This document shows, piece after piece, positions 1 through 4,976 of a stretch of 5,280 nucleotides of DNA. Every line of letters begins with the position of its first letter. Positions within the stretch are counted from its first letter, which is position 1. Origin of the DNA: Chloroflexota bacterium. GTDB lineage: Bacteria; Chloroflexota; Anaerolineae; Promineifilales; Promineifilaceae. Made by a program: the position numbers and the translations under genes. The DNA is taken from NCBI GenBank assembly GCA_024223125.1, contig JAAEOP010001048.1, forward strand, positions 1 to 5,280, given 5' to 3'. The notes under the pieces were generated by a model. It saw only the letters and a list, made by a program, of their open reading frames with translations. It made no database searches and was not told the origin of the DNA.

Positions 1-99
1 AAAAAAACGTTACGATTTTATGAGGTTGTAAAAGTGCTACGATTTAATGATAGACGACAACGGAGAGTGCTTTCCAATACGCTGAATACGGTATAAAAA

Positions 100-492
100 G
101 TGCATGAAATACCAGAGCAGGTAAGGGTGGAATACGTGCTCAGATTTAACACCCTAGTGCGCGACCCCGCAGGCAAATACGAATCGACAGCTTTTCTCTG
201 CACTGACCAAGAAGCCAGCCCTATTCAAATTCTGGATTGGTTTATTCTACGCTGGAATCTGGAAGTCACATTTCAGGAGGCACGCGCGTTACTTGGCGTG
301 GAAACTCAGCGTCAATGGTCAGACAAGGCGATAGCACGTACAACGCCTGCATTGATGGGCTTGTTTTCACTCATTGTACTCTTTGCCTATTACTTGACAC
401 GAGACAAAACATTTCCGATCCGCACTTCGGCCTGGTACAAGAAGAAAGAGCCAACATTTGTGTTGACCATATCTGCATTTGCCGACCGATAA
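100..492 (+). pseudogene. C-terminal remnant of a DDE transposase (IS4/IS701-like)
   Basis: The open stretch encodes about 130 residues matching the C-terminal third of DDE transposases of the IS4/IS701 type. What I recognise is a VRDPAGKYES strand, then LCTD, then the RWNLEVTFQEAR segment, which should carry the catalytic glutamate, then GVETQRQWSDKAIARTTP and a hydrophobic helix. The catalytic aspartates would lie upstream and are absent. The same frame continues to position 1 with weakly transposase-like residues but is broken by TAA at 94-96, so GTG at 100 is only the first possible start after that stop, not a genuine one. At the 3' end the frame closes soon after KKEPTF, earlier than usual; dropping one A in CGATAACCTG (486-495) would give RYLL, closer to what I expect there, so a one-base frameshift is likely. 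The family is fairly sure, the exact IS family less so. It appears inactive. Confidence 0.75.
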
Positions 493-554
493 CCTGCTCC
501 ATTAACATCTCAAATTCATTTGGTAACAAGACAATAGTCTGATTATAACAGAAA

Positions 555-582
555 GCCCCCCGATTTCTTTGAATCGGGAGGC
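555..582 (-). terminator. Rho-independent terminator of the ABC transporter operon
   Basis: An inverted repeat pairs 559-565 (CCCGATT) with 572-578 (AATCGGG) around a 6-nt loop. After one C/A mismatch it continues with GCC (555-557) pairing GGC (580-582). Read on the minus strand, the hairpin is followed by TTTCTGTTATAAT, a moderately U-rich tail. It lies about 29 bases beyond the stop codon of the binding-protein gene, where the operon should end. On the plus strand no T tract follows, so it probably does not terminate the transposase remnant. Confidence 0.7.
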
Positions 583-585
583 CAA

Positions 586-613
586 CTGATTACTGATTAC
601 TGTAAACTGCTCA
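586..613. repeat. Heptamer tandem array (CTGATTA type) running into a stop codon
   Basis: Four consecutive 7-base units fill 586-613: CTGATTA twice exactly, then CTGTAAA and CTGCTCA. All begin with CTG and there are no gaps. The last unit contains TCA at 611-613, which is the TGA stop of the binding-protein gene on the minus strand. The two exact copies are clear; the degenerate two are supported by the unbroken phase. Confidence 0.6.
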
Positions 614-1741
614 CTCCCCGCCGGCCGTCACTTCTATATCCAGCTTCTTGTAATTCGATCCGGTCGTATCCCCATCAATACCTTCTAACGCAGCTTGAGC
701 AATATCTGTGCGCACGGCCGCGTCGTCCGGCGCTTCTGAGATGACGCCAAAATCAACGGAAATATCTATCGTTTGCTGGTAGAGGTCATCATTCATTACC
801 CCAATGCCATCGGGTGACGGCCAGATGAGGGAATTGATTTCGTTTAGCTGCCAGCGCATATGCCCTTCACCCAATGTCGGGCCATTGTCCAGAACAATCT
901 TTACGCACTCATCAAAATTATCGCGGCAGAAAATCCAGCCGTTGAATGTACCCCGCAGAAAGCGTTCGGCAATGTCTTCGTTGCCTTCTTCCGCCAGCCA
1001 GTCGCCCAGTACAAAAACATGGTCTTGCAGCATCGCCGTGCCTACATCGTTGTAATCAAAGACCTTGAAATCTTCTGGCTGGTACAGTTCGCCCGTTTCC
1101 GGGTTGGTGGCTTCCAGCAGTTGGGCATACTCGTTGTAAATTTCGGCCTGGGCCAGATCAATCTCTTGATTCAGCAGTAAAGACATATCAAACGGCTGTT
1201 GCACAACCGTTACCTGATCCGTATCATCCGGTTCAATACCAGCCTGACGCAAAGCAGCGTATACTTCCCACTCGTTGCCAAAGCCCCAGGTTCCTACGCG
1301 CTGCCCGGCCCAATCATCTACCGTTTCATAACCGGCGTCAGCCCAAGCCACTTGCAACGTCCCACTGCGCTGGAAAATCTGGGCGATATTGACCAGGTCA
1401 ACCCCTTGCCCGCGTGAAGCCAGCATTTTGGGAACCCAGGCCACGCCAAATTCGGCATCGCCAGCCGCCACTACCTGCTGTGGTACAATTTCCACGGCCC
1501 CTTCTTTAATGGTTACATCTAAACATTCAGCTTCGTAAAGCCCTTTTTCTTTGGCGGCGTAATAACCGGCAAATTGGGATTGCGTCACCCATTGCAGTTG
1601 GATGGTGACAGGCGTCAGGGATTCACAATCGCCCCCGGCCGTTTCGGCCGCTTCTTCACTATCCCCACCGCCGCCACAAGCCGCTAAAGCCAGGCTGATT
1701 ATCAAAACAGAAGCAAATATTTTCAAGGTTATCAGTTTCAT
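611..1741 (-). CDS. ABC transporter solute-binding lipoprotein, NMT1/THI5-like (TauA/SsuA/ThiY class)
   Basis: A 376-residue extracytoplasmic binding protein that captures the ligand for the importer encoded upstream. A lysine-containing start, a hydrophobic stretch and the lipobox LAAC place a lipidated cysteine at residue 22, followed by a glycine- and acid-rich linker. The mature domain opens with QLQWVTQSQFAGYYAAKEKG (about 48-67), the ligand-cleft signature of the NMT1/THI5-like family, then QQVVAAGDAEFGVAW, also typical. Family members bind pyrimidines (ThiY), riboflavin (RibY of Chloroflexota), sulfonates or taurine; this opening looks most like the ThiY/RibY branch, but the ligand is not established. 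The mature protein has four further cysteines: C39, C73 (AEC, where relatives often have glycine) and a pair in FCRDNFDEC. I chose ATG at 1741 because GGAGGAG lies just upstream; an in-frame TTG at 1753 is the longer alternative. It is the last gene of the operon, 243 bases after permease 2. Confidence 0.93.
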   Translation of the reverse strand: MKLITLKIFASVLIISLALAACGGGGDSEEAAETAGGDCESLTPVTIQLQWVTQSQFAGYYAAKEKGLYEAECLDVTIKEGAVEIVPQQVVAAGDAEFGVAWVPKMLASRGQGVDLVNIAQIFQRSGTLQVAWADAGYETVDDWAGQRVGTWGFGNEWEVYAALRQAGIEPDDTDQVTVVQQPFDMSLLLNQEIDLAQAEIYNEYAQLLEATNPETGELYQPEDFKVFDYNDVGTAMLQDHVFVLGDWLAEEGNEDIAERFLRGTFNGWIFCRDNFDECVKIVLDNGPTLGEGHMRWQLNEINSLIWPSPDGIGVMNDDLYQQTIDISVDFGVISEAPDDAAVRTDIAQAALEGIDGDTTGSNYKKLDIEVTAGGE

Positions 1742-1744
1742 GTT

Positions 1745-1751
1745 CTCCTCC
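1745..1751 (-). promoter_or_regulatory. Shine-Dalgarno site of the binding-protein gene
   Basis: GGAGGAG on the minus strand, with AAC between it and ATG at 1741; the GGAGG core is five bases from the start codon. It decides for ATG 1741 over the upstream TTG at 1753, which would place this site inside the coding sequence. It is the only strong ribosome site directly before a gene start in this operon. Confidence 0.8.
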
Positions 1752-1761
1752 AATCAACGAT

Positions 1762-1870
1762 ATTTATTTGTAACTGTACAGGTGCGACGCACTTTTCCCA
1801 GAGTAATGTCAATACCGCTGCTCTTTGCAAGTGCATCGCACCTCTGGAAGCTGAATAGTTACATTTATTT
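1762..1870. mobile_element. 93-bp MITE-like element, copy 1 (1770-1862), with 8-bp target duplications
   Basis: The element proper is 1770-1862, starting GTAACT and ending AGTTAC. Inside each end lies a second inverted segment: GGTGCGACGCACTT on the left and AAGTGCATCGCACC on the right, one mismatch apart. The right arm has about nine extra bases between the outer and inner segments. The direct repeat ATTTATTT flanks it exactly on both sides (1762-1769 and 1863-1870), the mark of an 8-bp target-site duplication. It has no coding capacity. Copy 2 (5047-5139) has the same length and orientation with two substitutions. GTAA ends and 8-bp duplications are the known hallmarks of IS66-family elements, so an IS66-type transposase acting in trans is the likely mover (inference). 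It sits between permease 2 and the binding-protein gene, so the operon mRNA would carry its hairpin. Confidence 0.85.
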
Positions 1871-1872
1871 TA

Positions 1873-1902
1873 GGTAATTTGATAATTGGTAATTGGGTAA
1901 TT
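1873..1902. repeat. 7/8-base tandem array (GGTAATT type)
   Basis: Four units run in series: GGTAATT, TGATAATT, GGTAATT and GGGTAATT. The period is 7 with one-base insertions. The array is AT-rich, lies directly after MITE copy 1 and its target duplicate, and belongs to the 243-bp gap between permease 2 and the binding-protein gene. No coding sense is seen. Confidence 0.5.
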
Positions 1903-1930
1903 ATTTGATAGGTTTACCTCCTTTTGCATG

Positions 1931-1985
1931 GTGGGTGGTGGTTAGAGTTGTTTGTACCATCCACCATCCACTAACCACCATCCAC
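1931..1985. repeat. Inverted repeat able to form a 15-bp hairpin
   Basis: GTGGGTGGTGGTTAG (1931-1945) is matched at 14 of 15 positions by the reverse complement of CTAACCACCATCCAC (1971-1985), with a 25-base loop. The right arm lies within the heptamer array that ends at the permease 2 stop codon. Read on the minus strand it immediately follows that gene, so it could stabilise the upstream mRNA or pause transcription. It has no U tract, so a classical terminator is unlikely. Confidence 0.5.
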
Positions 1986-1990
1986 TAATC
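1956..1990. repeat. Heptamer tandem array (ACCATCC type) overlapping the permease 2 stop
   Basis: Exactly five 7-base units fill 1956-1990: ACCATCC, ACCATCC, ACTAACC, ACCATCC and ACTAATC. The phase never slips. The last unit contains CTA at 1985-1987, the TAG stop of permease 2 on the minus strand, and reaches the last coding base triplet. This is the clearest example of the stop-codon-associated arrays in this window. Confidence 0.75.
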
Positions 1991-2857
1991 GCCTCGTACC
2001 GACGGATGCCAGGGGATTGCAAATCGCTCGGCCGTTAGCACAATGATGTATAACGTAATGCCCACAACACAGGCTACAATAATGGCCGCCCACGCATTGG
2101 CAAAACGGAACTGGGCCGCCTCCTGGGTAATATACACACCCAACGCAGAACGATTGCCGCCAAAATATTCGCTGACAATGGCCCCAATCATACTTAACGC
2201 GGCCGCAACTTTCAAAGCGTTAAAAATATAGGGCAGTGCATTGGGAACCCGCAGCTTAAACAAAACATCAACTTCTTTAGCGGCATAAGACTGCATCAAT
2301 TCCAAAGCGCTGGCGTCCACCAGCGTCAGCCCGCGCACCGTGTTGATCATCACCGGAAAAAAGACAATAACAGCCACAATCACCATTTTAGAAAGGGGAT
2401 TATCTACACCAAACCAATTATTCAAGATGGGTGCAAAGGCCAAAATAGGCACAGAATTGGCGGCAATGGCAAAAGGCATCAGCGCTTCGCTGGCAATCGT
2501 CCAACGTGAAGTGAGCAAGGCAATGAAAATGCCCAGACTGCACCCCATGATAAAACCGCCCACCGCTTCCTTGGTGGTAAACCAGCCAATCTTGAGTAAC
2601 TGTTCCCAACTACCGCTAAATGATTTTATGATGGCTGATGGGGCGGGTAGTAAAAATTCTTGCACGTTAAACAAGCGTACAAACAGTTCCCAGGTAACGA
2701 TGGCAACAATGAAGATGATGATAGAAGGCAAGTAATACTTGAACCAGCTTTGTTTTTTTTGAGGAATGACAGCATCTACACCGGCGGCGACATCAGAATA
2801 ACCGGTCTTGTCAATTTCTGCCCCTGGCGGCGGTTGACCAATTGGCTGCTCGGTCAT
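1985..2857 (-). CDS. ABC transporter permease 2 (TauC/SsuC/ThiX family)
   Basis: A 290-residue inner-membrane subunit of a type I ABC importer, forming half of the channel with permease 1. A polar, proline-rich cytoplasmic N-terminus (about 1-40) precedes the first membrane helix (about 44-63) and the family motif EFLLPAPSAI. A series of helices follows, including the NSVPILAFAPILNNWFG and FFPVMINTVRGL segments (about 134-177). The cytoplasmic EAA-type coupling loop, which docks on the ATPase, begins at ALELMQSYAAKEVDV (about 184) and ends in ALP. Length is a little over the family's usual 250-270 because of the N-terminal tail. Its ATG overlaps the ATPase stop as ATGA, so translation is probably coupled; only a weak GAGG lies about ten bases upstream. 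The tail contains an A8 run (T8 on the plus strand, 2753-2760). Its ALELMQSYAA sequence is identical to that of permease 1, so the two are divergent paralogues. Confidence 0.93.
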   Translation of the reverse strand: MTEQPIGQPPPGAEIDKTGYSDVAAGVDAVIPQKKQSWFKYYLPSIIIFIVAIVTWELFVRLFNVQEFLLPAPSAIIKSFSGSWEQLLKIGWFTTKEAVGGFIMGCSLGIFIALLTSRWTIASEALMPFAIAANSVPILAFAPILNNWFGVDNPLSKMVIVAVIVFFPVMINTVRGLTLVDASALELMQSYAAKEVDVLFKLRVPNALPYIFNALKVAAALSMIGAIVSEYFGGNRSALGVYITQEAAQFRFANAWAAIIVACVVGITLYIIVLTAERFAIPWHPSVRGD

Positions 2858-3636
2858 GCGCTCATCGCCTCTGCTTCTCGCAGGCTTTCGCGCACCTGGT
2901 TTACCAGAGAGAAATAACGGGTGTCTTCCCGCGTTGCGGCCGTGCGATGGCGAGGCAAATCAATCTTGATGTCCTGAATGAGCCGGCCGGGTCTGGCCGA
3001 CATGATCACCACTCTAGTAGACATAAACACCGCTTCAGCAATGCTGTGGGTGATGAAGATAATGGTTTTGTTACTGTCTTCCCAGATGGTGTGCAGTTCC
3101 ATATTCATCCGTTCACGAGTCATCTCATCCAAAGCCCCAAACGGTTCATCCATGAGCAGCAATTGGGGGCGCATAGCCAGGGCGCGGGCAATGGAAACAC
3201 GCTGCTGCATTCCGCCGGACAACTGCCAGGGATGATGGTTTTCAAAACCGGTCAATTCCACCAAAGACAACATCTCTTGAGCGCGGCTTTCCCGTTCTAT
3301 TTTGTTTAGCCCGCGTAGTTCCAGAGGAAGCTGCACATTTTTACTGACAGTGCGCCATTCATACAGGGTAGGGGATTGAAAGACGATGCCATAATCTTGA
3401 TCCAGACGCGCTTGAGGGGCCGGTTTGTTGTTGACCAGAACACGGCCGTAGCTCGGTCCAATCAAATCCCCCACCAACCGCAGCAGTGTAGACTTACCAC
3501 AGCCCGATGGCCCAATAACAGAAACAAATTCACCCGGTGCAATATCCAGGGTAATATCTTGCAAGGCAACAACCTGGTTCTGTTCGCCTTCATTAAAGGT
3601 TTTGGTCACGTTTTGGAGGGAGACGGTTGGGGTCAT
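2854..3636 (-). CDS. ABC transporter ATP-binding protein (TauB/SsuB/ThiZ family)
   Basis: A 260-residue cytoplasmic ATPase energising the importer. Every nucleotide-binding element is intact: Walker A GPSGCGKST (42-50), Q-loop glutamine (Q87, in VFQSPTL), signature LSGGMQQR (139-146), Walker B LLLMDE (159-164) with catalytic glutamate E164, D-loop ALDE (168-171) and switch histidine H197 in FITHS. Length and the absence of an extra C-terminal domain fit the nitrate/sulfonate/taurine-type ATPases. As the only ATPase beside two permeases, it presumably forms a homodimer contacting both. Its last bases overlap the permease 2 start (ATGA), while a 69-base spacer with tandem repeats separates it from permease 1. 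The start at 3636 suits the protein family, but the sequence just upstream on the coding strand is pyrimidine-rich (CCACCTCCAAATACCT) with no Shine-Dalgarno match. Confidence 0.95.
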   Translation of the reverse strand: MTPTVSLQNVTKTFNEGEQNQVVALQDITLDIAPGEFVSVIGPSGCGKSTLLRLVGDLIGPSYGRVLVNNKPAPQARLDQDYGIVFQSPTLYEWRTVSKNVQLPLELRGLNKIERESRAQEMLSLVELTGFENHHPWQLSGGMQQRVSIARALAMRPQLLLMDEPFGALDEMTRERMNMELHTIWEDSNKTIIFITHSIAEAVFMSTRVVIMSARPGRLIQDIKIDLPRHRTAATREDTRYFSLVNQVRESLREAEAMSA

Positions 3637-3643
3637 AGGTATT

Positions 3644-3708
3644 TGGAGGTGGAGATTGGAGATTGTTAGCGGTCAACGCTTGTAAATCTCCTAATCTCTG
3701 AATCTCTA
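3644..3708. repeat. Facing tandem arrays (TGGAGAT and AATCTCYN types) in the permease 1-ATPase spacer
   Basis: The left half (3644-3663) has TGGAGG followed by two exact TGGAGAT units, period 7. The right half (3685-3708) has AATCTCCT, AATCTCTG and AATCTCTA, period 8. The two halves are roughly complementary: GGAGATT (3658-3664) pairs perfectly with AATCTCC (3685-3691) over a 20-base loop. The last right-hand unit contains CTA at 3706-3708, the TAG stop of permease 1. The left half is what puts pyrimidines, rather than a ribosome site, in front of the ATPase start. Confidence 0.6.
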
Positions 3709-4638
3709 CTCAAGTCTTCTACGATTTTTCAGGACAAAATATTCTGCCAATGAAACAAGTAAATAGAAAAAGATGCCTACAAAAGCGGTAATAATAATGG
3801 TAGCCCACAGACGTTCTGGGCCGGAGATGTAATAAGAGTTGAAATTTAGGATGGCTCCGCCCAGGCCATCGCGGATGCCGGAGGGGAGTTCGCCAATAAT
3901 GGCTCCCACAACGCTGGCGGTGGCCGAAACTTTAAGAGCCGTAAAGATGAGCGGCAGCGCGGCCGGAAAGCGCAATTTCCACATCGTCGTCCAGGTAGAA
4001 GCAGCATAAGATTGCATCAATTCCAACGCCATCGGGTCAGGGGAACGCAAGCCGCGTAAGGTGTTAATGGTCACCGGAAAAAAGGTCAGATAGGCGGCGA
4101 TGACGGCCACACTCAACCAGCCCGCTTGCAGCCAGATAATGACCATCGGCGCAATAGCCAAAATAGGCACCGTTTGCGAAGCGACCACATAAGGCATCAA
4201 TCCACGTTCTAGCATGTGGGAATGGGCAAACACAGCCCCTAATGTAAATCCTAACAAACTGCCAAATGTAAACCCAATAAAGGCTTCGCGGAAGGTGAAA
4301 AAGGCAGAACTGGTTAATACTTGAATGAGGGGCGGGCCGTTGCGACGGGATTCACGGCCGTAAGCCCCCCAAATCTTCCAGACATGCGGCAAGTTCAAAT
4401 CAGAGGCCACTTTGAAACGAAAAGGGGGAGTGTATTCCAGGCCAAAGGGGTTGTTTTCCGGCCGCCACGGATCTCCGCCTACAAGCTTCAACGTTTCCCA
4501 GGCAAAAATCAGCAGCAGCAAAATAAAAACCAGGGAGATTGTCTGGCGGGCAAAGCGTGACCGACTTTCCCACCAATGGAAAAACCGATTTTGCTTGGGG
4601 GGGGCCGCAGCTGGGGAGATTGTCATTACGTCAGACAT
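3706..4638 (-). CDS. ABC transporter permease 1 (TauC/SsuC/ThiX family)
   Basis: First gene of the operon and the partner of permease 2 in the channel; 310 residues from ATG 4638. A polar tail leads to the first membrane helix (QTISLVFILLLLIFAWE), then an unusually long outside loop of roughly 55 residues (WRPENNPFGLEYTPPF through GRESRRNGPPLI), which permease 2 lacks. Then come the core helices with SQTVPILAIAPMVIIW, FFPVTINTLRGL and GAIIGELPSG. The EAA-type coupling loop starts at ALELMQSYAASTWTT and ends PAALP. The frame stays open to a TTG at 4677, but that TTG lies in a perfect -35 box, so I reject it. ATG 4638 or ATG 4626 is the real start; neither has a Shine-Dalgarno match, which fits a leaderless or short-leader message. 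A C8 run (4597-4604, G on the plus strand) lies in the N-terminal tail. Confidence 0.92.
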   Translation of the reverse strand: MSDVMTISPAAAPPKQNRFFHWWESRSRFARQTISLVFILLLLIFAWETLKLVGGDPWRPENNPFGLEYTPPFRFKVASDLNLPHVWKIWGAYGRESRRNGPPLIQVLTSSAFFTFREAFIGFTFGSLLGFTLGAVFAHSHMLERGLMPYVVASQTVPILAIAPMVIIWLQAGWLSVAVIAAYLTFFPVTINTLRGLRSPDPMALELMQSYAASTWTTMWKLRFPAALPLIFTALKVSATASVVGAIIGELPSGIRDGLGGAILNFNSYYISGPERLWATIIITAFVGIFFYLLVSLAEYFVLKNRRRLE

Positions 4639-4649
4639 AGGTGAAGGGT

Positions 4650-4677
4650 ATTTTAAGTGAAGTTCAGTTTGTGTCAA
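4650..4677 (-). promoter_or_regulatory. Sigma-70-type promoter of the transporter operon
   Basis: On the minus strand a perfect TTGACA (4677-4672) is followed, after 16 bases, by TAAAAT (4655-4650), five of six matches to TATAAT. Initiation would fall near 4643-4642, only about four bases before ATG 4638, so the transcript would be nearly leaderless. It sits directly upstream of the first gene in the correct orientation. Confidence 0.7.
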
Positions 4678-4680
4678 AAA

Positions 4681-4700
4681 TTAGCGCTAATTAGCGCTTG
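4681..4700. promoter_or_regulatory. Palindromic operator candidate next to the -35 box
   Basis: AGCGCTAATTAGCGCT (4683-4698) is a perfect 16-bp palindrome. Equally, TTAGCGCT is repeated at a 10-base step, one helical turn. It starts about five bases upstream of the -35 hexamer of the operon promoter, a position where a dimeric activator or repressor could act. No regulator gene lies in the window to pair with it. Confidence 0.5.
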
Positions 4701-4720
4701 GTCTGGCAAGGGCGTGAAGC

Positions 4721-4755
4721 GTGTTCCGTGTTCCGTGTTCCGTGTTCCGTATTCG
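4721..4755. repeat. Heptamer tandem array (GTGTTCC type)
   Basis: Four exact copies of GTGTTCC (4721-4748) are followed by a degenerate fifth, GTATTCG (4749-4755), 35 bases in strict phase. It lies in the non-coding stretch upstream of the operon promoter. The rest of 4756-4856 shows no gene or structure that I can support. Confidence 0.85.
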
Positions 4756-4856
4756 GTTTACGGATAACGGGCATTACCCCACTAAATCCCGGAGATCTGT
4801 TATCGTCTCTCTGCGTCCCACTGCGGCCAGTAGGAGGAAAACCAGGAGACAGGTAT

Positions 4857-4976
4857 CTATTGTGGTGGCAGCATCTGGACCTCGCCGCTGCCATCAACAT
4901 TGAAAAGAAACCCCATCTCCGTGTCAAGAAAGATGCAGTGGCAAACAATCTGACGGCCGTTCGCACTCCAGGCGGT
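4857..4976 (-). pseudogene. Fragment resembling a TolB/PD40 beta-propeller repeat
   Basis: About 39 codons on the minus strand read TAWSANGRQIV, then about 15 less typical residues, then NVDGSGEVQML, ending at TAG 4857-4859. This resembles one blade of the WD40-like PD40 repeat found in TolB and many secreted or envelope proteins (pattern AWSPDGRQI ... ADGSGEVQLT). No second blade, signal peptide or ribosome site is present. The upstream frame runs into the transposase fragment, in another frame. I read it as the leftover end of a longer gene, cut when the transposase fragment came to lie next to it. It is short, so a chance resemblance cannot be excluded. Confidence 0.4.

Noticed and set aside
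1784..1812. TTGACA inside MITE copy 1 (1812-1807, minus strand) as a promoter for the binding-protein gene
   Set aside because: At 16-18 bases downstream the sequence is GC-rich (around CGTCGC) with no -10 resemblance.
2340..2735. Long plus-strand open frames opposite the permease, ATPase and binding-protein genes
   Set aside because: They are antisense shadows of well-recognised minus-strand genes, with no family match or ribosome site.
3706..4677. Longer permease 1 starting at TTG 4677
   Set aside because: The TTG is part of a perfect TTGACA -35 box with a matching -10 at the right distance, and no ribosome site precedes it.
4721..4755. CRISPR-like array
   Set aside because: The units are 7 bases and directly contiguous with no spacers; it is a simple tandem repeat.
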